Shown: in pieces, positions 46,201-64,000 of the stretch
How positions within the stretch are numbered: the first letter of the stretch is position 1
How the letters are laid out: each line of letters begins with the position of its first letter
Assembly (NCBI RefSeq): GCF_024713975.1
Contig: NC_091113.1
Coordinates: 12,412,501-12,476,500 of the forward strand
Source of the DNA: Paralichthys olivaceus
Lineage: Eukaryota > Chordata > Actinopteri > Pleuronectiformes > Paralichthyidae
Direction: 5' to 3'
DNA length: 64,000 bases
Translations under genes and position numbers: made by a program
The notes under the pieces: generated by a model
Told to the model about the DNA's origin: nothing
The model's database searches: none
Seen by the model: the letters and a program-made list of their open reading frames with translations, nothing else

Positions 46201-49200
46201 GAGGAACAGCCACCCTGATACAACAATAAACTCATGCAATCAAACAGGGATAAAAGAGACGCGTCATGGATTTTACACTTCAACTAAATACTCCAAGCGG
46301 GGTAAATATACGTAGTTTACCTGAATTGGAGCCAAAGATCTTTTGGCTGGAGCGAAGCGACTCAAGCAGATTGAGGAAGGTGACACAGTCGTACTGTGTG
46401 AGGTAGAGCAAAAGAACTCTCAACACCTTCAGGTCTTGGACCAGGGCCTTGGTCTTGGCTCCCAGTTGGTGCCACAGGGGGTCCAGGTAATGTCGAATGG
46501 TCTGAGGGGGAGTTAAAGAAGGTTAAAGTCAAACGATTAAGTTCAACCACTTGTGTAGATTTGAATTAAATTCACTATATTGGCCGGAGTTTATTTTGCT
46601 GCAGAGGCAGGTTAATGTGTCATATTTCAGTAACAGACCTTTTCAAACGCATTTCCAAGTGTGTTCTCCAGTGAGAGGTCCTCAGCCTCCAGTGTAGGGT
46701 TGTAGCGTTTCAGCTCCTTCAGACAGGCGCTCATTATGTCAAGGATGGAGCTCTGAATGGCCCTCATAGCCGGTGTCAGTGACACATGGAGCTCCACCAC
46801 CTCTGGTTTATGCCTTTCCAGTGCTGTGTTTACTGATGCCTGGAACCTGTTGAATGATGCCGGTAAATAGAGCAAAGGTAAAGGAGGCTGACGCGAATCA
46901 CTCCCCTGCCCTGCTATGACATGTTAAATATTTGTCTCACCATACCTGGGCCACAGATAGAGCTTCTTGACGAAGAGGTTCCTCATCACACGCTCCACCT
47001 GGCAGAAGCCCGAGGAGAACGCTGTGGCCTTATCAGTGAAGGCCTTGATGAATCCTGTCTTGTTCTTCTGTCTGAACAGACGAAGGATGAAGGCCTCCTG
47101 ACAAGACTCGATGATTTTATGGGCGCGGTACACCAGGATGCCTGAAGCATAAAGCAAGAGAGGAAAATATGATAATCTGTATCGCAGTGAAACAACCGCT
47201 ACTTTCCTGTGGCAATATTCTGGCACATTTAAATACTGCATATACGTAGGTTTTGGCCAAAAAAAATCCTTTAGAAGGAAGTGCTGGGAGGTGGGCTAAG
47301 ACACACTAACCTAACCCTAACGTGTGCGGGTGATGATAGCTACCCACTTTTGATTAGAGGGTGTTCACTTTTTCAAATATACATAAAAGTCATAAAAAAA
47401 AAGACATAAAAAATGTAGAGACGCCCAAACGGTTGACTCTACATAAGCACTGGCCCTGCATGTCCAAGACAGTTTGAAACACTAAGTGGCGTTATGAGCC
47501 ATGTTCAACCCATAAATGTATATTTAGTGTTTGTGTTTACTCTGTGGAACAACAGAATAAAAAGTGTATAATCTAATGATTCCTATATGTTGGCATTTAG
47601 GTAATGGATTGTGTTAATGCAAGCACAGTTGATTTTTTTAAAATAACAGATACAGCATTGTTTGCAATTAAAATCCCAATGGTCCCAACCAGGGCCAAGC
47701 CGATCATTAACTTTACTTGTATCAATTATGAATCCTCCAATTAGATTTTAGCAATAACTGATGTACTATGATTTTGTAGAGAGCAAAAAGTACACGAACA
47801 AATGTTGTTTACTGTAATAAATAAAAAATCACATCATTGTAAAAAGACAAACAAGGCTCTCATTTTAGCCACGATCGCTTCGTCCTCTGACCGGATATGA
47901 GATGAGCAGGGATGCGGTCGGTGAGGAAGTCAACCACCAGGATTCTACTGGTGACAAACAGCACTCCTCCCTCGGTGTAAACAGTGTAACGCTCTGTGCT
48001 CTGGACATCGCTGGTCACCGTCCTGGGCAGGTGGGTCAAGCCCTCAACCCGCAGCTGCTCCGTGAAATACTCCTGAGAGGGGAGGACGAGTGGGAAAGTG
48101 TGTTTGTTAAACAGGTAGCTATCAGCGACAGAAACTGTGCCCCCATTGAAACGACGGTGGAGCTAAATTACTACGTTCCAATGTCAACAAAGTATATTAA
48201 AAATAACATCATCGAGGTTTTGTACTGTGTCACATGGTTTACCAATCAAAATAAATTATTTTGATTCCCTTGTCACTTTGTATTATTCATTGCTCTGCAT
48301 TGGGATTGTCGACTATTAAACAAGAGATACAGTTTTTTTCCTGCTTTAAAATGACAGTTGACGTCTGCCCTTTACATCACGAGTTGTCAACCTTTTCTCC
48401 TCCAATTGTTTCTATATGTCATCAACGCCTGATGCTCACATATGATTGTATTGCTCTTACTTGCACATACTTTGTTCATGCTGGTCTTGTTGTTTTTAAT
48501 ATGCACCTTTGGTTTACACATTTGAGTTTTTAAAAAAAAAACTTGAATTACAGGAAGTTTTTATTGTTAAACAAAAAGCTTCTTTAGCGAGCTAAGACCT
48601 TCCCTCTTCAATGCTCATGTGATATGGTGTTGGTGCTATTTTCTAATTTGTACTGATAATACATTCATTATATCTGAATATTAAACATTGTGAAATCCCT
48701 TCAGTTTGTGTTTCTGTACTTTTTTTATATTTTCAGAACATTTTAACAACACCGTGATAATACTGATAATTTTGGTCACTACAATCATGCTACAAAATGT
48801 TCCCACGTTTCATCTCTAACAAGATACAACAGTGAATATGGACTAGATCCTGTATGACTACTATTACTATTGTTCTTATTGGAAACGTGACAACGTTTCG
48901 AAAGCACTGAAGAATAGCTGTGGACACAAAGAGGCAAAAGGCAAATTAAGATGTATGAGATGTTTACTAGCAGTGTTGATAATAATGACAACCGTACAGG
49001 TGAAGCAACTTCTCTTACTGGGGAGGAATTCTTCCCCATCTTTGAGAAGTGTTGCCCTGATCCCTAAGAAATGACCTGAGTGATGCTGAGTGACGAGAAA
49101 GTGCAGTTTTGTTCTTGTCACACAAACTGTGACACATCTGTACATACAAAGTGTAGCATCATCAACTTAGTGCCACATCTCCATTTGTTTACATGTTCTA

Positions 49201-49752
49201 TATGTTACAGCTTGATCACCTACATTACTTCGATTGCATATTCTATTTCCTTTATTCCATCAATTAGTTTACCTTATTAAACATTGTTAAAATGACTATT
49301 TGAGCGTCTTAAAGATTGTTTTAGTGCTCACAACATTGTAAACGTCAACAGTTAGTTGTGACCTGGTGCTTATGATACTTTATTGAAGCATCTGTCACTG
49401 AATCACTGATACTTTATCATCTCCAGTCATTTGGGATTCTGGTTAGTCGCTTCCATCACACAACATTAGCCACGTTGCTGCCCCACATCACACATCGAGC
49501 GGACGATGAAGCGGACTAGCAGGCTAAGCTAACCCGCGCGGTGCTGACCTGCTCCGGTGTGGTCGTGTTGAGCAGGAGGACCAGGCTGTCCCGCTCCGAG
49601 TGAACCCGCATGAACTGCAGCAGGATGCGGTCCATCCCCATCCCCTCCGCCGCCACCAGCAGCCCGTCACAGCCGAACAGACTCAGGAACATCTCCGTCT
49701 CGAACTCCAGCAGCGGGCCCGCCATGTTGGAGCCACCGGAGCGGCCCTGCAC
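43259..49752 (-). CDS. ercc4: DNA repair endonuclease XPF
   Basis: Catalytic subunit of the ERCC1-XPF structure-specific nuclease, which cuts 5' of lesions in nucleotide excision repair and acts in interstrand crosslink repair in the nucleus. Coding exons in transcript order: 49549-49752, 47892-48072, 46946-47141, 46639-46846, 46321-46501, 46083-46214, 45879-45983, 44627-45293, 44427-44539, 43259-44001. They total 909 aa in frame; human XPF is 916. The helicase-like N-terminus carries [22 protein letters not shown] and [11 protein letters not shown]. The nuclease motif is intact: GD at 704-705, ERK at 715-717, D721. The tandem HhH end is present ([15 protein letters not shown]). The linker in exon 8 is lysine-, alanine- and acid-rich and poorly conserved, as in other vertebrates. 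The start at 49752 gives an N-terminus parallel to the human one; the inner ATG at 49725 (MAGPLLEF) is an alternative. Confidence 0.95.
45453..45740. mobile_element. TTAA-flanked MITE (copy 2, one end lost) in an ercc4 intron
   Basis: It begins TTAA|AGGTACAGTGTGTAGAATTT and continues with the family interior in the opposite orientation to the copy at 12309-12668 (GGCGGCCTCCGTAGAGAGGG, AAAGGGCCTTTTCTGGGG). It stops without the other terminus. It lies between the exons ending at 45293 and starting at 45879. Confidence 0.65.
45485..45521. repeat. perfect 17-bp hairpin with 3-nt loop
   Basis: CTAGTGTTGACATTGCA is followed after ACA by its exact reverse complement. It lies inside the MITE copy. 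The corresponding place in copy 1 keeps TGCAACATGCAA but not the perfect arms. Confidence 0.9.
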
Positions 49753-49960
49753 CGCACCAAAGTCGCACAGAACCAGAGAGAAGAGTCCGCTTCAGACCAT
49801 CGGGACGGAGCTGAACACGGAGCTCTCACATCTGCTACTCAATGTTTTGAAATGGCACTTCCGGTCAAGTGTCTAGTGAGTTTGAAAATTAAAGATCACG
49901 AGCGCCACCTTTCGACCCGGAGTGTTATGGCAGGTAGAAATGACGTCATGCTCTTCAGTA
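49753..49960 (-). promoter_or_regulatory. ercc4: ercc4 promoter region
   Basis: A CpG-containing segment upstream of the start, with an ETS-like CACTTCCGG at about 49856-49864 and a perfect CRE, TGACGTCA, at 49941-49948. No TATA box. Both motif types are usual in housekeeping promoters. Confidence 0.45.
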
Positions 49961-50890
49961 TGGCCTGTGTGACGTTTTCACATCCGATGAACACTTTGAT
50001 TTTATGAGTTATTTTTATTTACATTGGATGAATATAGTGGATAACTGCATACGTTTTTATATACACATTATACCACATACTTTATGTTTACCTGCTGTTC
50101 ACTGATTTACAGTGAAAATTAGCTCTTTTATTATAGCATCCCTATTTTATCAGTTATACTAATAAATGTCATTTTTTTCTTTTATTATAATATATATACA
50201 TAACCTGTATAAAATATTTTTTTTATGTTTTGTACTTCGATTAGCACCTTCACTCTTTTTCCAAATCTTTCTTACTACTTTGCATGTGCAGCAGATTTAC
50301 TATTCCAGGATCCCCTTTGATTGATTGCCAAGCATTATGAGTACTTTTCTCACAAGGGAGATACTGGGGTTGAGACATGTGCTGTCGGTAAGGCACTGAT
50401 CATGTTTGTTTATAAGATTAGCTTGAGAAAAAAGTATTTGTTTAAAATGCAGGTTTATTACAAACTAGAAGAACTTGCACTGTTTTCCTTTAGTCATTTT
50501 ATCCTCAGTTCTATCTTTGAAAATACCATTGATCTGCAGAAAGACCTTAAAACAAGTGACAACATTAGGTTCCATCAAATCTGCACCTGTGGTTTAACCA
50601 GCATGGGAAGTTAATGCTCAAATCAACCCAGTTCAAATATAAAAAAATAAGAACAGAAATATAATATTTATAATTTTATTTGAGGTAAAGCAACAAAATA
50701 TACATAAAAGCAAAGAGATGCATTCATGTCTGGGATTTTTTTAATTCACTTCTTCATTTACTTTATTTTCTAGAAAATCATACGTACACTTTTGAATAAC
50801 AAAACTGCACAACAAATATACAAAAGCAAACATGCTGGCAGATAAAAGTTGTTTTTCCTCCTGATGAGGAGTAAGATAGTGGCAGTGTTG
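49960..50890. other. intergenic DNA and 3' UTR of the poly(A) polymerase gene
   Basis: AT-rich, no coding frame recognised. A minus-strand AATAAA at 50675-50680 lies about 215 nt after the stop of the poly(A) polymerase gene. The 97-codon plus-strand frame at 50321-50614 has no recognisable features. Confidence 0.45.
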
Positions 50891-50891
50891 T

Positions 50892-56847
<5,956 letters not shown>

Positions 56848-56867
<20 letters not shown>

Positions 56868-57300
56868 AATTCCTTTCTTCAAATGAATTACGATTAAAAA
56901 CTGGGAAATATTACGATATGCTGTTATAATCTTCTAAACAACACCACGAAAATGAACTAGAGCTCAGGCTGAGGGTGTCCAGAGTTAATAACGTTATGAT
57001 CCAGCGTGCAGACACTAGAGATGTCTCCGTGGCTTTAATCTTGCCATTGATCATAGGTTCCTACAAAGGAGATTAAAGAGTCCATTGATGTGTGACGCAA
57101 CTTTCGTCACAGATAAGTTTATATTCAAAAGATAGCATCTGAATTCAGCTCATGTCACGTGGATGTATACATTTAAAAACACACACTGTGTTATACTACG
57201 TCACCACTACCAACTGTTTACTTACCAGCATCGAACCTCCTCCCTCTGCTCAGACAGAGTCCCTGGAGGGGAACAACGACCATGTTGACTCTGTTGATGT
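56848..57300 (-). other. 5' UTR exons and upstream ORF of the poly(A) polymerase gene
   Basis: A GC-richer first exon (about 57300 to 57226) ends at a consensus donor, GATGCTG|GTAAGTAA. A second exon begins after CTCCTTTGTAG at 57060 and runs to 56848, including the main ATG. When spliced, an ATG at 57231 opens a 51-codon upstream ORF (start MLEPMINGKIKA) that stops at 56911, before the main ATG. The first exon's 5' limit is approximate. Confidence 0.45.
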
Positions 57301-57394
57301 TAGCATGCTAACCAGCTAGCCCCGTCTCATTATAGCACAATGAAACAGTGAGTCCATGGAGGATCCATTCTGTCCTCGGTCCGACACTAGAGTG

Positions 57395-57545
57395 TTCGCT
57401 GTGCAATGACAGACGACATGTCAGAATTTTTTCATTAAGATCCAATTGCAATGTTAAAAATATCCTGGATGAGCCCCTGGATCTCCACCAAAACTGAATG
57501 GGCTCTTCCTTCGCCCATACCACATCCTTCCAGTGTCATAGTAAT
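57395..57545 (-). repeat. teleost interspersed repeat, second copy
   Basis: On the minus strand: GGAAGGATGTGGTATGGGCG, AAGGAAGAGCCCATTCAGTT, TTGGTGGAGATCC and TTTTTAACATTGCAATTGGA. This matches the family seen at 15720-15910. It also explains a 71-codon minus-strand frame here that might look like a gene. Confidence 0.55.
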
Positions 57546-59039
57546 CTGCCCAATGTTTTATCATAATCTTGCTTAAAAACAAATAAACATATTTAGTAAG
57601 TTAATGAAAAGTACTTAAAACAGTCTTAAACGAGAATGAGTGAAAGTCTAAAGCTGCCGGAGACAACAGAGTTGGCCTTTGTGTCACTGTGAGGATAAAC
57701 ATGGTGATGTAGGTGTGGACCTCTGACACATACAGTTGAATCCTGGGCTCTGCTGTCCTCTGGTGGCTCAAGAAAGACCACACTATCACTCCACTGTGTC
57801 TGTGGACACACCTGGTCACTGAATACTGAGAGGCAGTGTTTCAATGTCAGTAATAATAATATCACTAGTTCACATAAATAACTGCAAGGGTGTTCAGTGT
57901 GGAGTGTAAACCTCTGTCACATTTAAATTATTTGGGTCTGCACCAAATATCACACACTCATAAATATCAGTGCAATTAACATATCTGATTTAAAAAAAAA
58001 AGAAGATCCAGGTACAGGTGGGATGTAACAAAGTGCATTTACTTCATTACTGTACTTAAGTAAAAAAGGCAGAAAAGAAACATGGTGAAACACTTACATG
58101 TCCTAAATGTCTTTACAGGTACTTTATGGTCCAAAGTGATTTGCTAAATAAAGAAAGTTCCTTTAACAATTGGTCATTTAAAGTTTTAAAATAATAAGAT
58201 AATCTTTTAATCACTTGAAATGAAGAAATCTTCCATATCAAGTGTCTTCAGTGTGTCACAGTTAAGCACATAGACCAAAGTCACTGAGGATTAAAGTGAT
58301 GCACTGTCACGGAGAAGCCAATAGGGAGCAGCGGAGCACTTTGTTTTGCAAACCCGTGTCTCTCAGAAGTCTTACCTTTGTTGCAGTGTGCATGATAACA
58401 TTTGTCTGGAAGTCAGTATGCAGCCTCATGTTAGGATGAAAATGTAAAGCCAACAGTTTGGATGGAGTGGTAACACAACACCTTTAGGGCTGACAACAAA
58501 CTGAAAGGGGGAAAACTGTCACCATAAAATGTATTCTGCTATTATTACAGTTCTGTGATACATGAAATTGAATCAAATGATCCATAAATGTGCTTGGAGG
58601 AACCAGCATGTCTCCACGGACGGTTGGCACACGTGAAGGATTGCGGCGGAAAAAAAAACCTGTTCATCCTCTCCTCTTTGGGCCGAGCGTGATGAGGAAA
58701 AGTGTACATTTGGCAGCTGATGTGCATCCTGGTACCGTGAATGGTCTGGCACAGCTGTAAATGAGAGGAGAACAGCTTGAAATCGATGGCAGGCTGGAGG
58801 ATAAAAGAAGATGAGATACTTAACACTGCTTGCCTGACTGCAGTGTAGGAGGGAAATGAGTGCGAGAGAGAGAGAAGAGAAAAAGAGAAAAAGAGCTGAA
58901 GGCCCGATAACATCCCTCCAGCCCTCATTAGGAAAAGAGAGATGCAGTAGGGTTTGTTGTAAATGGAGGGCTAAGCCTTGGAGCCAACCAGGCTCCGAGG
59001 GCCATACAAGAAGCCTCTGGAGGTTAACACACGCACTCT

Positions 59040-59130
59040 TTAAAGGGGCAGCTCAACATTTTTGGGAAATACACTTGCTTCAGTAGCAGCTGGATTAGTT
59101 TTGAAGTGACTCTGAAAGTAACCTTCCAAT
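59040..59130. repeat. terminal part of a teleost interspersed repeat
   Basis: TTTAAAGGGGCAGCTCAACATTTTTGGGAAATACACTTGC is the end opposite to the core seen at 9115-9270. The 25125-25285 copy ends with the complementary CTAACTATTCCTTTAAAG. Confidence 0.5.
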
Positions 59131-62100
59131 CAATCCCAGTGTTTACAAGGTGGTAAGAAATGCATCCCCTTGTCTCCTCAGGGAGCAGGAACCTCCAGGT
59201 TTGTATGGGGTGATTAAGACCTGTATTATTTACTCCACTAGTAACCTACTTACACTTACACCAAATATTTATGTTTTTGATAAACCTGCTAAAAAATGTG
59301 ATTGTCTCCTTTCCCATTGCCAGTAGAATTATCAGTTTTTTTGTATGTGGCATATCTTGAGAACAGTTTATCTCATCTGCTTCACACTTAGCATGTGACG
59401 TGCAGTGTTGAATTCGGTGCGATTTGGAAATGTGATACGCTCAATATTAAGAAAATCAGGAGACCAGCAGCGTCGGCTGGGACTCAGACAACCACAACTG
59501 ATTCTCCAATTCAGGGTTTGGGGTTCTGCGAGTCAAGCTATACTGAGCTTTGAATAAACAGGTAAATAGGAGCAGGTCTTTACCTCCTGTGGCTTCAAAA
59601 TACTGCAGGTTCACTGTTACTGAATCTGTAATCAGCATCACCACAGAACAGGCAAACAGTCCATTCTGAACACTGCACTTGTTATAAATAATATCACATG
59701 TACATGGTGCTATATTGTAAGTGTCCATAATTACTCTGCCATGCACCAAAAAAATCTTTGATTGCACCTAAGGTAAAAGCAGCCAACTCGGGGGTCAAAT
59801 TCTGTAACGCATGACTCACTGAAAAGCCTTTTAGTGCTAAGAGCAGTCACGATTATAAAAAGAAAATGGTGCAAGCTGAGTTTCAGTTAAAATAAAAGTC
59901 CTCCAGCGGCACAGAGAACGGCTGCTGTCGGAACGACGTGTATAGCATTTCAGGCTGTCATGACCCTGGTTACCTCAGCACCTTAGTGGAATGTGACTAA
60001 AGATTATGGTGCTTGGTAATGGCAGAGTGACGCTGCTGCGTGTTCACAAATTGAGATTATTACAGAACACCGCACTGAAATATAGATGAGGGAGAGGAGC
60101 ATTTTGGCACTCGGAGCTGGGTCAAGCAGCACCAGTCAAGCATCCTCTGTAATGCTTGACTGTAATGACACACGCACAAGTCAGTTCTTTGTTTACGTAA
60201 TGGTGGGAGCTGATTACCAAAAGAAAAGAGGCCTACGTTTTTTTCTGTTCCACGGTTGCAATTTGCATATATTATCAGTGACAAAACAAGAGACTGAACA
60301 CAATAACAGACAGGAAAATGCACTCCCTCACGGTCAAACACAGCATGCAAAAGAAGCAGAAGAAATTAGATGGAAAAAATTCTATTGAGGCAAAATGTAT
60401 GGCTTTTATAAGAAGCATGAACAAGCCTGGCTGCCTGTCACATCCACTTTAGCGAATCGCTGTGACAGTGGATGCCAATAAAGAGGGGGAATGTCGCGTT
60501 TGTGAGAAAAGATGAGAAAAAGGAACAGAGAGGGGAGATGAGAGGGGAGAGGATACAGATAAACAAATTTTTCTTGCCTGTAATGTTTGGCAAACTAATA
60601 CAACGGCTGGCTTTGGCAAATGGGCATATTAGATGAATAATTCAAGGCGGCTGACAGACTGGAGGTTTGGAGGATGGTGTCAGTAGGTGACAGGGGAGAC
60701 ATGTTGCAGGCTGGAGTGGATGTCAGTGATGCATTAAAGAGGTGTGTGTGTGCGCGTGTGTGTGTGTGTGAGAGAGAGAGAATTAAGGAAACATATGAGG
60801 CTTGTTAAGTGAGAATATGAGAGAAAGATATTGAAGCAGGGCTTGTGTGTTTGTGTGATTCAGAATCATCTACAAACAGAGAAATAGCCACACTGCAGAG
60901 GGACTCACATGCAGAGTTTTCAGCAGACATTTGCATATCTCACTCACTCTCATGGCCAATCATGGGAGAACTGCAGATGTTTTTTTCACCATCATAGTCT
61001 GTTTCATCGAGGCGTTCCATTTGATGTTGCGGACACACGGTTTTCTTTGTCTATAAACCAATAAACTCTAAATCCTGACAGAGCCGAGGCCCGTTATCGA
61101 GCGGCAACACCTCGAATCCATGATGCTGCACTTCCTGGACCACAGATAGAGGAGCGAGGAGGAACAAGAGAGAACCAAACAAGAGAGGCAGAGATCAAGG
61201 CTGCTCAAAGGCTGATTTAATCTCTACCAGTGGTGTCCTGGAGTGGCAAACCTCTGTGTGAGTCTGCGTACGCGTTCGTTTTTCTCACCTCTTTAGGACC
61301 TTGTACATCATAAACCCCCCAAAAAGTTGTGTATATATGCACACATATATATGTGAATAGCGGATTTATTCTGCTGTGGAGATCACAAGTTCTTTTTTTT
61401 TTTCACAGCACACACACATTGACACCAGCGTCTGCTCTTATCACCAAAAGTTGTCTCGTGACTTCACAGAATTTACAAGTCTAACTAGCCAGAATTACTG
61501 AAAAGACCTGTTTGGGCGTATAGCTCACAATTAATGTTGTCTCTATATATACATATGTGAGTCAACAGTGAGAGCCATAAAGAGTCAACTACAGGATTGG
61601 AGTAACAATGCACTGAAAGTAATAACTTTATTCTTGAATTACCTTTTATTAACAATCATATCATCACATTGGAAGATCAGAAGGTTTGCTAATTAACACT
61701 GGGGAGTAGTATATGGCTGATTTGAATTCAGGTCAGCTAGGCTAACAAGCTAAGAGAGAAAAGTGACGTACGTAGTATTTTATGTGATTATCTAGACTCA
61801 GGTTTAGAGCTATGATGTTTGAGTCCCAATGGAGACTGGATCAAAGTTCACACAGGAAACATCTGAAGAATCGTTTGCTCTCATTTTGACCTATCTCTGT
61901 TCAGGAGTACAAGAAGAAGGGCAGGCGGGGGGGGTGATGCAAGGCCTGCATGAAGACGATGTAGCAGCCACATAGTGAAAGTTGTGCTGCATAAACACTA
62001 CTTCCTGTACACGCATACACCAACAGTTACACACTGCCAGATAGCTGTCAAACAGCTGATGCACCCAAAGGCAAAGGAGGATTTCAAACATTAGCATTCC

Positions 62101-63049
62101 TCCATAATTCCTCCTAATCCAAACACTAACACAACAGTAGGAAGTTCAGTCTAATTGAGGAGGGGATGAAAGCCAAGAATATCCTGTGTGGGAAAAGATA
62201 TCTGGATTAATTAGCATTGTTGTGGTGGTGTATGTGTGTGTTTGGTTGTGCCAGAATGGGCCTGTGTAACAGCACATGTGTATGGACGTGTGTGAGAGGG
62301 TAATTGTTACTGCATATTATCTTATATGTGGAGCCTCCACCTCATCAGTGGATGTTCACTGTCATAAGAAGCATGTTTGATTGGATTTTCCTGTTTTAAT
62401 CGCTCTGCTTCTATTTCTTGCTTGGGGTGGATAATTACAAGCGTGGATTAAATTTGAATGTCAACATGTTAAAGCCATGCAATCGCAAGCATAAAGGGCA
62501 GTTAGGAGGCATCACTGTAAATGAATCCTCCACCTGCAGGTGTTTACAGTCTTTGGACTCTGCTGCAGGTACACGTGATTGCATGTAAAGGAACACGTGT
62601 CTCTGCATTTTGTTGGAATTACATGTGTGTGTACAAACTTGGTGTGTGTCACCAATTGTTATATATTTTAAGTTGGTAAACAATTTTCTTTGTTCATCCA
62701 TCACATAAATGATCGACGTTGATGACCTTTGTAACTGAATTCTTGTGCTAAAAATAAAAGTCCACAACTCAAGGTGCTACAAAGATAGCACTGTGGTAAT
62801 CTGCCAAAGTGGCTACAACTCAACAAAGGCTAAAACTAATCAAAGTAATGGCTTTCAAGAGCCACTGAAAAAATACTTTCCGTGTCAGTTTGCTCAAAAC
62901 AAACCCGTTCATACAATTCTTTGCACAACCAACTCTGAGGGGTTTGCAACTGATCAGAACGATCATGGCCAGATGTGAGGTGAAAAGCCCGAAGCAGACA
63001 ATCATTGGAAAGGGGCACAACAATGCACATATTCTTTAAACCCTCCTTA

Positions 63050-63300
63050 AATCAGTAGTGGATCTAGGATTTTTTTAAAACAGGGGCCATAAAGGGGACA
63101 GAATTTACACAGAGGAGCCAAGTATATGCCCGTCTTCCATGCACGGCTCCAGATTCAGTCAGGTGCATTTTTGAACATTGTGTACTTCAAAATATATTAC
63201 ACATTAATTGTTAGTATTGTTGGTATTGATAGTTAGTGACTAGTTTATATTACAGGGGCACTTTGATCAGATTTCAGCTGGGGCCAACCCCAAGATAAAT
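63050..63300. repeat. probable interspersed repeat near the window end
   Basis: GTGGATCTAGGATTTTTTTA, CAGGGGCCATAAAGGGGACA and the later TCAGCTGGGGCCAACCCCAAG are familiar words of a widespread fish element. No terminus could be defined. Confidence 0.4.
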
Positions 63301-64000
63301 GCATTCATAGAATAACAGTCGCTACATGAGGTGGGTGAATTCATCAGTTCAGAATAATAATACGTTTTTGAATGTTGTTCAAAAATCAGGGCCAGCCCTA
63401 TTAATTTCAAAACCCAAGGTGTTTCATTCAAATACATGTATGTGAGTGTGTTAGTGTGTATACTTGATTGTATATCTGTACACTATTCTTGCATATGGAT
63501 AGAGAGAGTAACATGTACTTCTTGGTATTGGGTAATTCCATATGTGTGAGTGTATGTATAATCACCTAGGTATGTCCCGTCCCCCGTATGTTTTCTACAT
63601 GTTCCTGTTGATTGAGGTTCTGCTCCAATATAAGGGATGAATGCTTTCTTACATTAAGTCTGGGCTTTCTTCCTCCTCCTCTTTTCATCCTTCCCTGCGA
63701 AACAGAAGAATATTAATGTTTAGAGTGATTGTTGCCTCGTCTCGCTCTGCCGTGCCCCAGAGGCACTTTCAGCGATGCGCAGCGTGTCGGCACCCTTCAG
63801 TTTAATATGTTGTTAACCTGCATCTTGGGTGCTAATGTTCCCCCACAGTTTATTGCTTGGTGAAAAGGCTCCATTAGTGTTGAAACCCACAGTAATGGCA
63901 TGCAGATGGGCTGTCATGTGCTAAAGCAAGCTAAGGGGAGCGCTGACTGACAGTCAGAATATCTACCTAACTTCACACTCTGTATGTGTGTGTGTGTGTG

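Larger units (their letters stand above)
57550..64000. other. no gene recognised
   Basis: About 6.4 kb to the window end lacks a convincing coding frame or splice-bounded exon. Repeats account for parts: a TTCATTACTGTACTTAAGTA-type segment at about 58030-58065, the element end at 59040-59130, GA/TG runs at 60742-60780, and a GGATCTAGGATTTT-type element at 63050-63300. The window ends in a TG run (63984-64000). Confidence 0.45.

Noticed and set aside
57308..57523. 71-codon minus-strand frame beginning MVWAKEEPIQFWW
   Set aside because: The sequence matches the interspersed repeat also present at 15720-15910, so it is repeat DNA rather than a gene or transposase.
58545..58928. 127-codon minus-strand frame
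   Set aside because: Low-complexity Ser/Leu/Phe content from pyrimidine-rich DNA, no motif and no splice context.

Overview
The window reads as nuclear DNA of a ray-finned (teleost) fish. Genes are split by introns with ordinary GT/AG splice sites. Long (TG)n/(CA)n microsatellites are abundant, and several interspersed repeats typical of percomorph fish genomes recur. The exons for mrtfb and ercc4 match vertebrate proteins closely, and these two genes are also neighbours in the human 16p13.12 region. No bacterial, phage or CRISPR features are present.

Layout. 1-6.3 kb: probable 3' UTR end of a gene lying to the left, then repeat-rich DNA ending in a decayed LINE. 6.39-7.43 kb (+): a small two-exon gene whose N-terminus looks like an RIIa dimerisation/docking domain. 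8-13.9 kb: microsatellites, a TTAA-flanked MITE and one orphan exon candidate. 13.95-17.0 kb (+): a five-exon LITAF-domain gene with an N-terminal coiled coil (269 aa). 17.5-42.2 kb (-): mrtfb. Fifteen coding exons give 1075 aa. It has a distant CpG-rich promoter near 42.1 kb and an internal TATA-containing promoter near 30.0 kb that would give a shorter N-terminus. 43.26-49.75 kb (-): ercc4 (XPF), ten coding exons, 909 aa, with intact nuclease and HhH regions. 50.89-57.3 kb (-): a full-length, intron-containing but divergent poly(A) polymerase paralogue, 17 coding exons, 666 aa. 57.4-64 kb: no gene recognised.

mrtfb, ercc4 and the poly(A) polymerase lie head-to-tail on the minus strand with separate promoters. 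Their jobs differ: SRF coactivation, DNA excision repair and mRNA polyadenylation. I see no functional unit, only shared location.

The most interesting item is the poly(A) polymerase paralogue. Its catalytic core is conserved, while its C-terminus carries an in-frame 168-bp tandem duplication that makes three copies of a nuclear-localisation-like motif. Exon boundaries were placed by hand from splice signals and protein similarity. Reading frame closes across all exons in each of the five gene models, which supports them. No alignment or database search was run.
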